A stretch of 64,000 nucleotides of DNA from Lingula anatina (lineage: Eukaryota; Brachiopoda; Lingulata; Lingulida; Lingulidae): positions 4,510-68,509 of the forward strand of contig NW_019775386.1 in NCBI RefSeq assembly GCF_001039355.2, given 5' to 3'. The notes under the pieces are model-generated. The model saw only the letters and a program-made list of their open reading frames with translations, was not told the origin of the DNA and did no database searches. The position numbers were made by a program, and so were the translations under genes. Shown in pieces: positions 32,610 through 43,900 of the stretch; the first letter of the stretch is position 1, and each line of letters starts with the position of its first letter.

Positions 32610-34231
32610 GGCCGGTGTAACGAAACGGAGAGTCCTGCCCTTTTACGGTCCGGCGGACGCTATGTTTTAAAACTGACAGTCCGCAAGACACTAGTGTCCG
32701 GGGGACACTGCGTTTTGGAACGTAGGGTCCCCGGACCGCCAGTTTTAAAATGGAGCGACCGCTTTGAAATTCCGAGTCCTTTCGGAATGATTGTTGTTAT
32801 TGTCCACAATCGATCACTTGAGACGTAATCATTGGTTTTGAATGTATTTTTGAATAATTATAAGGAAATAAACGTTCCTTATTTTTTACATGTTAAGAAA
32901 ACTACTTAATACGGATGGAAAAAGTAAACAATAAGTAAAAAATAAAAAGAAAGAATGACAATCAATTTTATTCAATCTGACTTGTGTTAATTTTCATTTA
33001 TTCCACTCGTAGATGACTGTGGTTAATCTTCGTTGTCTTCTGGTAGTGTTCGGTAATATAGAAATTTTGTATTAAAGCATATGTTTAATAGAAAAATGAT
33101 CATATTATAATTCAACATGATGACACTATTTATCAAAAAGTATAAACCATAATGAAGTAAAACTGTGTTATATACGCGCTTATGTATATATATCGACTTC
33201 AAACAATGTGAAGTACCTTTTCTCTTGGTGCAATTTAAGAGCAGCAACATTTACAGGGGTTTTAAGTTTCCCGCCACATTTGTCTGGCCACATGTATGTC
33301 CCCTGCGTTTTATCCTTTCCCTCTACCACATATGGTCCCAGGTAACGTTGTGCAGTACTCCCTGTTATAGAAAGAAATTATTTCAAACATTCTTTTAGGT
33401 AATATGCATTTTGAAGTTAGGGGAATTCAGGGTTTGACACGATCTTGTGTCAGACATAAGTAAAAAATTAACATTTAGTTATTGTAAATCGATTTTAACA
33501 TACTTTCATTGTGCAGCTGTTGTATTGTGGTGGTCATTCCTTCTTCGTTTTCTACTACCTTTCTCTACTCTCCCCACACCGTTATTTTTTTACCATCTTC
33601 TACATTAGTTGTCGTTCTTTCTCTTCGATAGTACAAAATACCCACTTCAAGCTGCAAAAGAAGACCATTTGCAAACTTTATCTCATGAAATGTGTACAAT
33701 ACATTTGATATCAAACAACAGATACGGGCTTCTTGCAGCTTTAATTAAATATTATTTTTCTTATTTTTAACAGAACGTAGTATTGGTAGATGAAATACAG
33801 AAAACTACTTTATAATGATTTACCGTAGCTCTTCTAATGCTACGTTTAGCATTTGTTGAGGTGCCTGCTTGATAACTCCCATCTCGTAGATATCTTGAAA
33901 CATCTCCTATGTCCATCGTGACTTCAGGTAAAAGATAACGGCGTGCTCGGGGATAAATATACACGTGACATGACATGTTTTCAGTTACATTTATTGGCCT
34001 ATGCCATTTCGGTTAAAGGTAGTTTTGCTGTGAAATTACCATCAATCTACTGTGTTATAAAAGTTTTCATTTTCACCATACCTTTGGTAAAATTGACTTT
34101 CCCATTATCAACATTCGTTCCTTTGTCAGTTTGAGTTTAAAGAAAAAGTGTGATGGATTTATTATGAAAAATTGTAAAATTGCACTGGTAACGAAACAAA
34201 TAAAAAATATCGGAATAACAAATAATAATAA

Positions 34232-34330
34232 TTTAGAAGGTGTAGGGTTCGAACACGAAACACAACCTTTACTTTACTTACATTGGTCATTAGTGCCTGC
34301 ACGCTGTCCCACTCGTCCATGAGGTCGCTG
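34232..34330 (-). mobile_element. tRNA-like SINE head (or tRNA relic)
   Basis: On the minus strand TGGACGAGTGG resembles an A box and, about 55 bp later, GTGTTCGAACCC a B box, followed by an ATT-rich tail. The cloverleaf is not convincing. Confidence 0.35.
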
Positions 34331-34578
34331 TGCCAACCACCTAGAAATTCATCGGCTTAAAAGTTTAAGCTTATTTTTTTTACTTATAGCCACGGATAAC
34401 ATATAACTAGAAGACAGAAAAACATTATATTCTCATTTATTATCGGACTTCCGGACTCTCTGTTTCGCCATAGCTGTAACGGAATGTAGGGTCCGGTATA
34501 ACAGAGAGTCCGGGGGACACTCTATATTAAGATTATTCAGGGTCCGGAGGGACCCTGTATTTCAAAGCAGACTGTCAG

Positions 34579-34619
34579 ATTCAGAAACCAGGGGTCCTCC
34601 GGACCCCTGGTTTCTGAAT
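34579..34619. repeat. perfect 19-bp hairpin
   Basis: 34579-34597 and 34601-34619 are exact reverse complements around a 3-nt loop (tcc). Confidence 0.95.
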
Positions 34620-34689
34620 GTGACGGTCCCGGACTCTGTATCACACCGGACTCTGAGTTCCGTCACACCGGATCTAACTAAAAATCTAC

Positions 34690-35000
34690 CAAGAGTCCTA
34701 CTAAGAAGCAAAGAAGGCTCACAGCCAAACCAGTGGCACTGTGTGGATCCAAAAAGAGCAGCCCAACGGATGACGTTTCAAGGGGACAGACAGCAAACCA
34801 ACGTCTCCATAACAAGAGATGGAAAGAAGGACCAAACTTCCTACGGAAAGATGAACAGCAATGGTCAAGCTTATCAGGTGAGATTTTATATACAGACAAC
34901 GACATGTCTCTGGAAGTTAAAGTCACCACACAGGTGACTCAGGCTGACAGAATAGAAGACACCGCTGATGACAAGATACAAGAGAGCTTTTGCACGTGCA
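34690..35000 (+). mobile_element. BEL/Pao LTR-retrotransposon fragment
   Basis: NQWHCVDPK in one frame passes, after a slip in an A run near 34750, into SPTDDVSRGQTANQRLHNKR and WKEGPNFLRKDEQQW. This is the conserved ADD.SRG...RW..GP.FL...W block at the RNase H to integrase junction of BEL/Pao elements. Only about 90 codons remain; no LTRs seen. Confidence 0.6.
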
Positions 35001-35534
35001 CGTTTAGGCGAACGACTACGTTTAGGTCATCATATTTTGCTGTCTAGTGAAGTGTACACATACGGTTAGAGAGAACATTATCCGCAGCTAGATTGCTACC
35101 CGTCAATGAAAAACTGTTTGGCAAATCAGCATATTCTTATGAAATCAAACCTTTCAAAACTGATAATTTCTCTGCTAAAATCATATTGGGCATTTTATTT
35201 TTGCAATATATGTGAAACATGTTGCCTCTGTTATTTGTGTCTATGTGTTTTGTTACTATTGAAATATAGGTTATAACCGTAAAAAAGGCATTTTCCACTG
35301 ACCACAAGGCAGTCAGAACTGGCCTTCCGCACGCGTGACTGATTGTATTATAAGACTGTTAGGTCTCCTTGACTTTTAATGCAAATTTTATGAAGCCTTG
35401 TTTCGAAAGTCACATGGCGTCCTGTTTTGTGTATTTGAACAAATTAATTATAAATAAAAGTAAGGGCAGCACATCTTTCTTTACATGAAATTGTCTCTAA
35501 TAGCAAATATTGAATAATATTTATTATATCAGTA

Positions 35535-35762
35535 ACAAAAACTGACGCTGCATTCATTGGTGACACGCTTATTTTTTCAACTGAAAATTGCGACAACCTG
35601 CCGCCAACTAATAAGCGCCGTACTGATTCACCAGCAGATTACGTCAGCTACCCGAAAGACAAGTTGGCCTTCGAGAAAGAACGCTTTGAATTAGTAAAGA
35701 AAGTGCGAGAAGCTCAAATTGAGAGACAAACAAATGATGGATATGGTTATGTCCTTGGTTAA
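35535..35762 (+). pseudogene. C-terminal coding piece with coiled coil, perhaps transposon accessory protein
   Basis: Open frame without an ATG ending at TAA 35760-35762. Reads NKRRTDSPADYVSYPKDK and LAFEKERFELVKKVREAQIE. The charged helix near the end and the position beside a Harbinger-type transposase suggest the Myb/SANT accessory protein of such elements, but no Myb domain is present here. Confidence 0.35.
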
Positions 35763-35978
35763 AAAGAAAAACTGAATTGACATACTAGGCTCTTGCTGCC
35801 TGCAAGATACACATGGGCTGAATCTTTGTTAATACATTAGTTTTTTATTCAAGATTTCATTTAAATAAATGTTTGCTTGTGGTATGAATTTTACATTTTA
35901 CTCTTAAATTTTCCATACGCACAATGTACACGAGTACAGTTCATGCTAAATAGTCCTCCAAGGTGGAAGGATCTAGTT

Positions 35979-36290
35979 AAAAGTACCTACTCATCTGATT
36001 GCCATAGACACAGGTATGGCTGTTGACCAGAAGACCACCTACCAAGTAGTACTTGGCTACAGGAGACAACAGAACTTTTTAATTATTTCGAAAGTCCAGG
36101 AAGGCAAAGTTTCACAATAAGTTTCCGAACTCCCACTCGACGCATTCCCGCACAGAGGACATTCTCCTGTTGAATTCTTCGTCTTCAGCACTCAAATTTG
36201 CTCTTCTGAAGGGACTCAACAAATACCTTCTAACGGGGTAAGCCGGATCTCCATAAATTGCGTATGGAAGACCATTCCAAAATTACCTAA
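35979..36290 (-). pseudogene. PIF-Harbinger-type transposase C-terminal remnant
   Basis: Minus strand: YAIYGDPAYPVRRYLLSPFR, then ANLSAEDEEFNRRMSSVREC and VEWEFGN, the conserved end of a DDE_Tnp_4 transposase carrying the last acidic residue. In-frame stops follow (for example after GNLL), then readable sequence continues (VAKYYLVGGLLVNSHTCVYG). The N-terminal part is missing; the inverted-repeat element at 36314-37220 lies where it should be. Confidence 0.7.
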
Positions 36291-36313
36291 CCTGTCCAAT
36301 GACGTCACTGCAT

Positions 36314-37220
36314 AAGCCTCGGTCACAACCGACCGTACGGGCTCTTACGGGCTGTTTGCGTCCAAATTTTCCGCAGAATCTCACGCAAGGCCTTCTTACG
36401 CAAATTCGAGTTCGCAGACAGCCCGTAAGCACGTACGGAGGATGTTGGACATGTCTAAAATTTTCTACAAATAGCCTGCGAAGAGCGAAGCCGCAAACGT
36501 AACTTGCCCCCCTCGCACGGAGAGACGCGCGTTGTGCAAGACTCACGTCGCAAGCAATGAAGGAGCAAGTGCCCTTTGCGTGTTGAGTAAGGCGCACGCC
36601 TCCACAACTAACGAACAAAGTCGAGAGCACACCGGGAATGCGTCGCACGTGCGTCACCCCCACACCTGGTGTATAAAAGGCGTGCTCACGACGAACGCTC
36701 GTGTATTTACATTGAGCATCGACTATGTAACGTGTACAACAATTTTAAAAATTTTCAAATGTTTGCTCAATTTATTTTCTAATATGCCTCCAAAACTCCA
36801 AAAGGCAAGATAAAGAAACTTACGTAGTAGAAAAAAGGGAGGAGGAAGAAAAAAGAAGAGGAGAACAGGAAGCAAAACTGACGTACGCCGTCAGTACGTC
36901 ATCACAAACGTGTGAGGCAAGTTTGAAGCAAAAATTACGCAAAAGGACACTACTTTTGCCGCGCGTTGCATTCCCTTCGTAAGTGGTGAGTGTGTGCCAC
37001 GTACACAGGAAGCAAGACAAACTCAAAAAATGAGTACAATTTCCACGACCATCGCTCCTTGCAATTAGCGTCCCTGCCTGAAAGGACATCTCATGTGGCT
37101 CTTGCGACTCGCAAGGCAGACTTTCCTCTACCTCTACGACCTCCACGGCCTCCGCAACACCCAAAAATCGCAGGGGACGTACGATCCTGAAATTCGTGCG
37201 TCCGGTTGTGACCGAGGCTT
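36314..37220. mobile_element. inverted-repeat element, 907 bp, GC-rich
   Basis: AAGCCTCGGTCACAACCG (36314-36331) is exactly reverse-complemented at 37203-37220. The interior has many cgtacgg/ccgtacg motifs and CpG, unlike its AT-rich surroundings. The overlapping ORFs on both strands (126 and 114 codons) resemble no protein and are probably chance in CpG-rich DNA. Inserted next to the transposase remnant. Confidence 0.75.
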
Positions 37221-37383
37221 TACAGCATGTGTGACATGTATCAGCCTACTGTACAATTCGACTATCCGTAAAGACTAACCGGGTCTTTCTGCGAAATCAC
37301 TAGAAAATAAACGTCGGTCATTTTACGGTTACGGATAGCTAAATGTAGCCGGTCGCCTAAACGTGCAGGTGCGAAAGCTCTCT

Positions 37384-39478
37384 ACTTTATAGGCAGTCTT
37401 CGTGGTATAGACTTAAAAGAGATGTGGCTTGGTGGTTACGTTTAAAACAACTTGCTAAAGACTAAAGTACAGGTCAATGTAAGTTGTGACACTGGATCAC
37501 TTACTGTTGGTGAGCTACAAAAAGCCATTATTGAATTTACCAAAGTCGTCGAGAGATTACCATTCAGTGAAGAAATTGATATCAATAGTGATGATTATTT
37601 TTATTCAAACCCAATTATAAATCCAAAGATGGATGCGCCTTGATTAGTTAAAGCAAATGTTTGAGTTAAATTAGATCCAGAGAATGCTTAGTCAGAATAG
37701 ATTTAGAAAAGTGGTTGGTGATTTAGACATTATGTTGCATTCAATTCGCTCAGGGGGAGCTACACGCAATTTCGCAGGTAAATGACATATGTTGGGAAAG
37801 GCATGGCCGTTGAAAGTCTGATTCTTCGCTTGATTCCAGATTGTCAGTTTCTATATCTTGGCACATGTAATAGAATGATTGAGGCATTTTTACTATTTGC
37901 CCAACTTTTTGAATTTCTAGTAGTGTGCTGGCCAAATCCATCTGATTTGTTTGTTGAAGGAGTTTTCCTGAGCGCCAGAGATCTGTTTGCTGCACACATA
38001 TTATTAACCAATTCAAGCTAATAAATCTCAATTTATGTAATTTAGTTTACATATTTATATTTATATGATATTAGAAAAAAATTATAGGTATTGATAAGCA
38101 ATAGATGTAAATAGTGGTTTGATGTAATAACAAGTGTTTTGGATAGGGTAAGCTGCAACTATCTGAGAAGTACATAAAGCGGAGACACTACAAGTGCGCT
38201 GGACAAATCCATTCAATTTGTTTGTTATTGTGAAAGATTTTAGCAAAGAACTAGTTTCTTTAGCTGTAGGCAACTGTGCATTAAAGTCAATGCAGAGAAC
38301 AGTGGGCGAGGACGATACGTATTTTTCAAATAGAGAAGGATTACAAAGTTAGCGGAATCAAAAGCAATTGCTTGGGGTCACTTGGAGTTCCTAACACTCA
38401 AACTATTTTACACTCGCACAAATGGAATAGCATGTTCATTTCTGGTCTCATTTTCGTCAGCCCTTATGGACTGTTTGCTACATTTATCACTAGGGAAGTG
38501 AAGTACTTGCCAATGAATGTTAACGTAAGCGACGCAAATGTGTCAACCTCAATCACCAAAAAATTTGCCATGAGTGCACCCCCCCCCCCCCAGATCCAAA
38601 GGCGTTTCAAAATTAGCCCAACAAATTAAAATATGAAATACAAAGTTTCATTACCTTAATTATGTGAAAAATATATAAAATCCAAGCTTCCGACGCTGTA
38701 AGTCATGAGCAGGTGCCTCTGTCCAAACGACATTGACCTTATTCCATTGAGAATACTCGTTACTTACACTTGAATAATAACGCACGGAACGATACACAAT
38801 CACCACCTCTATACTGAGGCTAAATTCCACGGCACCCCAGACACTGTAATCTAATCAATAAAAATCGACCAAAACAAATTCAAATTTACTAAATGATCGG
38901 CCTAGAGAGACATGGTATTATCCATTTGAGTTAGATCATTCACAGTGCAGTGGAACGTGCGTGATAGAAGAATGTGACACTATCAATGTAATTTTTTAAT
39001 TAAAAGATTACTTAAGAAGAAAACAAAAATTGACATACCACACGAACATGTTTCACGTCTGCTACCACTTATCTCGAGAAAACATGCTGTACACATGTCC
39101 ACAATATATTATGCGGGTCTAAATCAAAGGAAATTGCTTTAACGTGTTATTTATTTAAAAAAATAATAATAATAAACAAGGTCAGAAACAAGAAAAAAAT
39201 CATTAATTCTAGATTTTATTTTTATCTAGTGAAGTTAATTAAGTGAATTTAATCTTATAGATCATACAACACTCAATTCAGTTTGATCCATTTTCTTTTT
39301 TTCTCAGCTAAAACTAGTAACACGCAATAGATGTGGGTCGGATACAGATTTTTCGTCGTGCGACACACCGCAGTGCAGTGGTTTTGTCAATTCGTATATC
39401 TTATGGTTTATGTGACATTATGGCTGACGTTATGTTGTCATGTGGATACCAATAAGCAAACCATCAAAGAAACCACCT
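37384..39478. other. intergenic with short unrecognised ORFs
   Basis: ORFs at 37452-37643 (reading SDDYFYSNPIINPKMDAP near its end) and 37750-38031 (minus; MDLASTLLEIQKV) have protein-like composition but no family I know. A stretch around 37925-38000 is weakly repeated near 38190-38260. These may be transposon coding remnants. Confidence 0.35.
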
Positions 39479-39609
39479 GGGCCCCGTATCTCGAAAGCAT
39501 CGCGCTTTGCGACCGTGCGCAAGCGTCTCGATTCCACAACTCGCCCGTACTCGCCCCATATAATACATTGTAGTCTCTATGTGATATCGCTACTCGAGAT
39601 ACGGGGCCC
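39479..39609. mobile_element. 131-bp MITE
   Basis: GGGCCCCGTATCTCGA at 39479-39494 is exactly reverse-complemented at 39594-39609. Too short to code. Confidence 0.75.
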
Positions 39610-40539
39610 CGACCGTTACAGAGGCTGAGTCGCCGTACTTATGTGTTACATGCACAGGAGACAGGCTGCGCATGCACGCTCTAAGGCAAATAAAACGTTG
39701 GAGGTTACTAACATATATTGTGGGTGGATTGAGATAGATTCAACCAGCCCTCCTAAGATAGAACTATGTTGAGGCATACAGGTATATTTTATTTAATATC
39801 AATTCTAATAAATGAATTAATTGGGTTCTATTTTAAACACACGTTATTGACTTTTCAAGGTATTGCTTTCAAATACAGGGGATACATCAGAATGCATACT
39901 AATTACAGGATACATATTTTTTGTGTATAATTGATAACTCACTTATACAAAACGGTGAATGTTTTCTACTAACTAAGCGATTCTTGACAAATAATGCCAG
40001 TAAAATAAGAAAATAAACTTTATACTCTCATAACATAAATGTTTTCTTCTTTTAATCTATTCATTGAACCTTCTTACTGACAACATTGTATATAATTTAC
40101 TCAATATTTTATGTTGTCATCAATACTTGACTTAAGGTGCACGTGTCTAAGATACAATCTATAAAGGTTTAAAAGAAAGATAAAGGCGAACACACAAATG
40201 CAATAGTTCTCCAAGTTCAACAAAATACAACAGTCGGGTTATTGTTTTGCTTCTTGCAATTATCAAATTAATATATCAAACTTTATGTCAGTTATTATTA
40301 ACGTTTTTGTATACAGCCGTTAGAGTCATAAATACGTATCATGACTGTTGTATACTTGCTATACATGGGTCAGTAAAAAATAGTTCATAAAACATGGTTA
40401 TTATTTTTTTAAGCCGATTTATATTATATAAATGCTTTAAAAAAAAATTATTTTGCTCTCGTTAATCACAAATTTGTTTGGAAGAATGACGTCGTATGAA
40501 ATGTCACATATCGTCCCTTCAGTGTCCATATAGTTAAAC
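39610..40539. other. 3' flank of the TNF ligand gene
   Basis: AT-rich; contains the 3' UTR of the minus-strand gene ending at 40540. I could not choose a polyadenylation site. Confidence 0.4.
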
Positions 40540-40910
40540 TTACAGTGATGACAGCATGTACAGACCAAATGAATTGAACACACTATTCCCAGTGATATAA
40601 TTATCTTTTGAAAGATCAACTCTGATACTGTCATTTTCTCTAAGATGCATTATTCCTGTTAAAGTGTCGCAATCAATCCGACTTGACCCGGTATAATACC
40701 TTGCCTTGTAAAGCCCTGTTTTCCAGCTATCTCCACTGTACTTCTGGATTTGATGGTCAAACGTTCCACTTTTTGGACCTCTCAAACACAGTTGACTATA
40801 CACGAGAAAGTGTCCCTCTCGCCCCACAGTTAAGTACCCTTTGGTGACGTTATATCGGACGTCTCCAGTGAGAAAACTATTTGTGTGGGGACCGGTTCGC
40901 CAAGTAAAAC
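40540..40910 (-). CDS. TNF ligand exon 5, most of the TNF domain
   Basis: Starts after tatatttaag at 40910, ends TAA at 40542-40540. Residues 202-323, carrying FLVYSQLCLRG, both cysteines and FNSFGLYML. Confidence 0.9.
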
Positions 40911-43900
40911 CTTAAATATAAAACAGATGCCAGTTTTTTTATACATGCAGTGGGATGATTATTAACAATTTAGTTCTTTTTAGAACATACATACACGAAA
41001 AAAGAAAAAAGTGATAGATAGACGTAATGTTGTTTAATACGATTATTTAGTACAACAAAGAACATTGTTAGTGAAGCATTCCGCGTATACACATTTTAGA
41101 GGTACAGTGGTGAAATATTTTGAGATATACACAATAACCTCAGTTCATTTTAGTATCTATATGAGATAACAACCAAGGTATTATAATATTTGAGAGAAAT
41201 AATTGCATATCTTAGAAAGAAGAATAATGGTCAACAGCCGAGTTTTGGAGTCTGACACTTATCCAAGCTTCTGATTAAATTGCCAAGAGGTGATTTCACC
41301 CAAAGTCAATGACTGTATATCATCTTGTAATATTAAAGGATTTGCACAATCAAAATATTCAATTATTAAGCATATGTCAGTATTTTACCGAAGAAAGTCA
41401 CCTCCTTGTTAAACATATTTAAAACAACTGTCATGAGAACTTACGAGAAGTGTCACTGGTTTTCCAGCCTATCAGATGGGCAAGTGTCAACGGGATGGAG
41501 TCTTTCCTGGATGACTGGAGCAAGTCAGTGACGTTAGCTTGGAGACCTGGAATAAGGGATATATATTAACATAAATATATAAATTATGAGTAATAAATAA
41601 ATTAATAAAGTTAACGCCAGACACGGGAATTCAGGTATCCTCATGCTTTATTTGTTCACAACTGGATAAACTGTTCATAACTTAAGATTAACTATTAGCT
41701 TAAATCCCCAACTTTAACCCCCTTTCAAATCACTAAAACGAAAATAACACCCTGCCTGTTTCCAGAACGAAAAATGTTTCTTCGGAATAACAAAACGTAA
41801 TATTTACCATTAAACATACTTTCCAAGGAATCCAGTTTCTGCGTGATGTTGTTCATCCTTCTCTCTTGACTGCCCGTAGCTAGCCTCGACATATTTCTCA
41901 GCACACCTTAAAAGAAGGGTACCAACAGTGTTATTTTCGATGTAATTACACAGAAAAAAATACAAAATAATGTGTTATCTTTATGAAATGAAACTAACAA
42001 ATTAGACATAAGGGCCCTATAAATGCCCATCTGTATAAAATTGCATACGCAGGAGGGACACACAATTTGAAAAAGTGTCGAAAAGGATAATATTTCTAAA
42101 AAGAAAAACACTTTTGCTAAAGTGATGACATATCGTGGAAACTATTGATACGAATTTTATTTCAAATTTATCTGTTACTATTGTCACTATAAGCTAATAA
42201 ATAAGTGAAGATAAGAAAGTGGACTTTACACCTTGTGTAATACAAAATGATTGGATATAGACAGTATTTGCTTATGGAACGGTTTATACAAACGAGCTAT
42301 ACATGTAGTTTCTGGGTTACCGAATTCCTAGGAGTGGCATAGATTGAACCAGCCAGCGTTTAACGCCCATCACAACCCAAGGATGCCCAATCAATTCAAC
42401 CGATAGACAACGTGCGTCAGCCTAAGCTCCCCTCTCCCAATCGTAAATATTTTATTGCCCCATTGATGTTGTTTATCTTCTATTTATGTTAATCAGTAGC
42501 AGATACAGTTAAGAGGTGAGACAATGGTTACATCGTGCACGGACTAAACCTGCTTACACTGGGGAACTCACAGGTAGTGTTAAATATTTTTTATCATCCA
42601 GTTATGTATCATTATCCCCGCAGAACATTTTTCTCTACAGGTTCTCTTTATTGGCCGACCCGCCTTGGACAGCAGAATTTCGGTATTAATGTGTGACACT
42701 TTCATACGTAGGTCAAAAAGACTCATATCTACACTGTAAAAACAGTATTTAAATTTTAAACATATCTCTAAGCGCTTCATTTATTCGACGCGTTAGCTCC
42801 TAAGCACGTTTGACTCCTTAACACGTCACACGCTTTTAGACCGAATGCATATATGGTGTATCTGTTTAACTTTTAGGTGCTAAGGGTTTCACCTGTTCTA
42901 GCCACACACACACACATAATGTTTTTTTTGTTAGCTGGGACATCATTTTGCATGGAGTTAAAAACACCCATAACGTTACCGTAATGTTCTATGACAATAC
43001 CAAATATTATCAGATAACGTCGTGAAAACGTTGTTTTTTGGATTATTAAAAGGAACATATGAACCGAGCAACGGTGGAGCGTTGATTGAGAATAACACAT
43101 ATTAACGACTTTTACTAAATTCTTATACGGCTAAATTAATTTCGACACGCCAAGGGATAAAGGGAATAAATCACTCGATCACCTATTTGCCTTTTTCATC
43201 TTTTCCGGAAATGGAAATTGCATTGTGGGTAGGGGAGCCCTGCTACGTCGAAACACTTACAGCGGTGATTAAAACCATGGCTGGGTTTACGTGCTTTTTG
43301 TCCCGCTACTACAATAACAGTAAGCGAGATCGACACATGAGGTTTAATAAGTTCCCAACAAACCCGTTAGAATGAAAAATATGGTAGAAAGAAAGGAAAA
43401 TATAGCAAGTTTGGATCAAAAGCAGGGCACCGCGTTTGCGCTGAACATTTCGAAGGCGGGAAGAAAAACTATAATACTAGGAGATCAACGGTGCTTTAAT
43501 AAAAAACAGAAATGCTTAGTTAAACAACGGATATAACAAACTATCGGCAAATAGAACTCGGGGGTAAAAATTCGAGAAAAAAAAACATTATAAAGATTTG
43601 AAGAAAAAATTGGAGAATAGGCCGGGGCCTAAAAATTAAGAAAAGACTTCAAGCATGAGATTATGGAAAAAGAAAGTAAAAGCTTTGAAGTGTTTTACAC
43701 GGGGATTCTACTTACAAAAAATTCAAGAACTTTCACGACTTTTTGTGTAACAACAAAGAGAAGGTTTGAAAAGTTTTGTATATAATATCCTTTTTGTGTG
43801 TGTTTTATTGATAAGTGATCATTTTAAATGTTGTAGGCCCATCACAGGTTTTAGTCTCTAATAACCCTTAGCAGGGTGGGTTCTATGTTTTTTTTTTTTG

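Larger units (their letters stand above)
32610..34671. mobile_element. hairpin-rich inverted-repeat element, about 2.06 kb
   Basis: Left end CCGGTGTAACGAAACGG..AGAGTCC and the reverse complement of the right end (CCGGTGTGACGGAACTC..AGAGTCC) match at about 20 of 24 positions. Next to each end is a 200-bp block of GGTCC/GGACC hairpins: 32630-32800 (for example AGTGTCC ggg GGACACT) and 34440-34640 (for example CAGGGTCC ggag GGACCCTG and the 34579 hairpin). The AT-rich middle has no coding sequence I recognise. Family unknown to me. Confidence 0.5.
34981..37383. repeat. 44-bp inverted repeats flanking a Harbinger-like remnant
   Basis: 34981-35024 and 37340-37383 are reverse complements at 39 of 44 positions. 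The 2.4 kb between hold a PIF-Harbinger-like transposase remnant and an accessory-like ORF, so these may be that element's ends. Confidence 0.5.

Noticed and set aside
36283-37278. Several 60-126-codon ORFs in the 907-bp inverted-repeat element
   Set aside because: CpG-rich palindromic DNA is short of stops; present on both strands without protein motifs.
42330-42420. Possible tRNA-like boxes (ggttcaatctatgcc on the minus strand)
   Set aside because: No A box at a workable distance and no cloverleaf.
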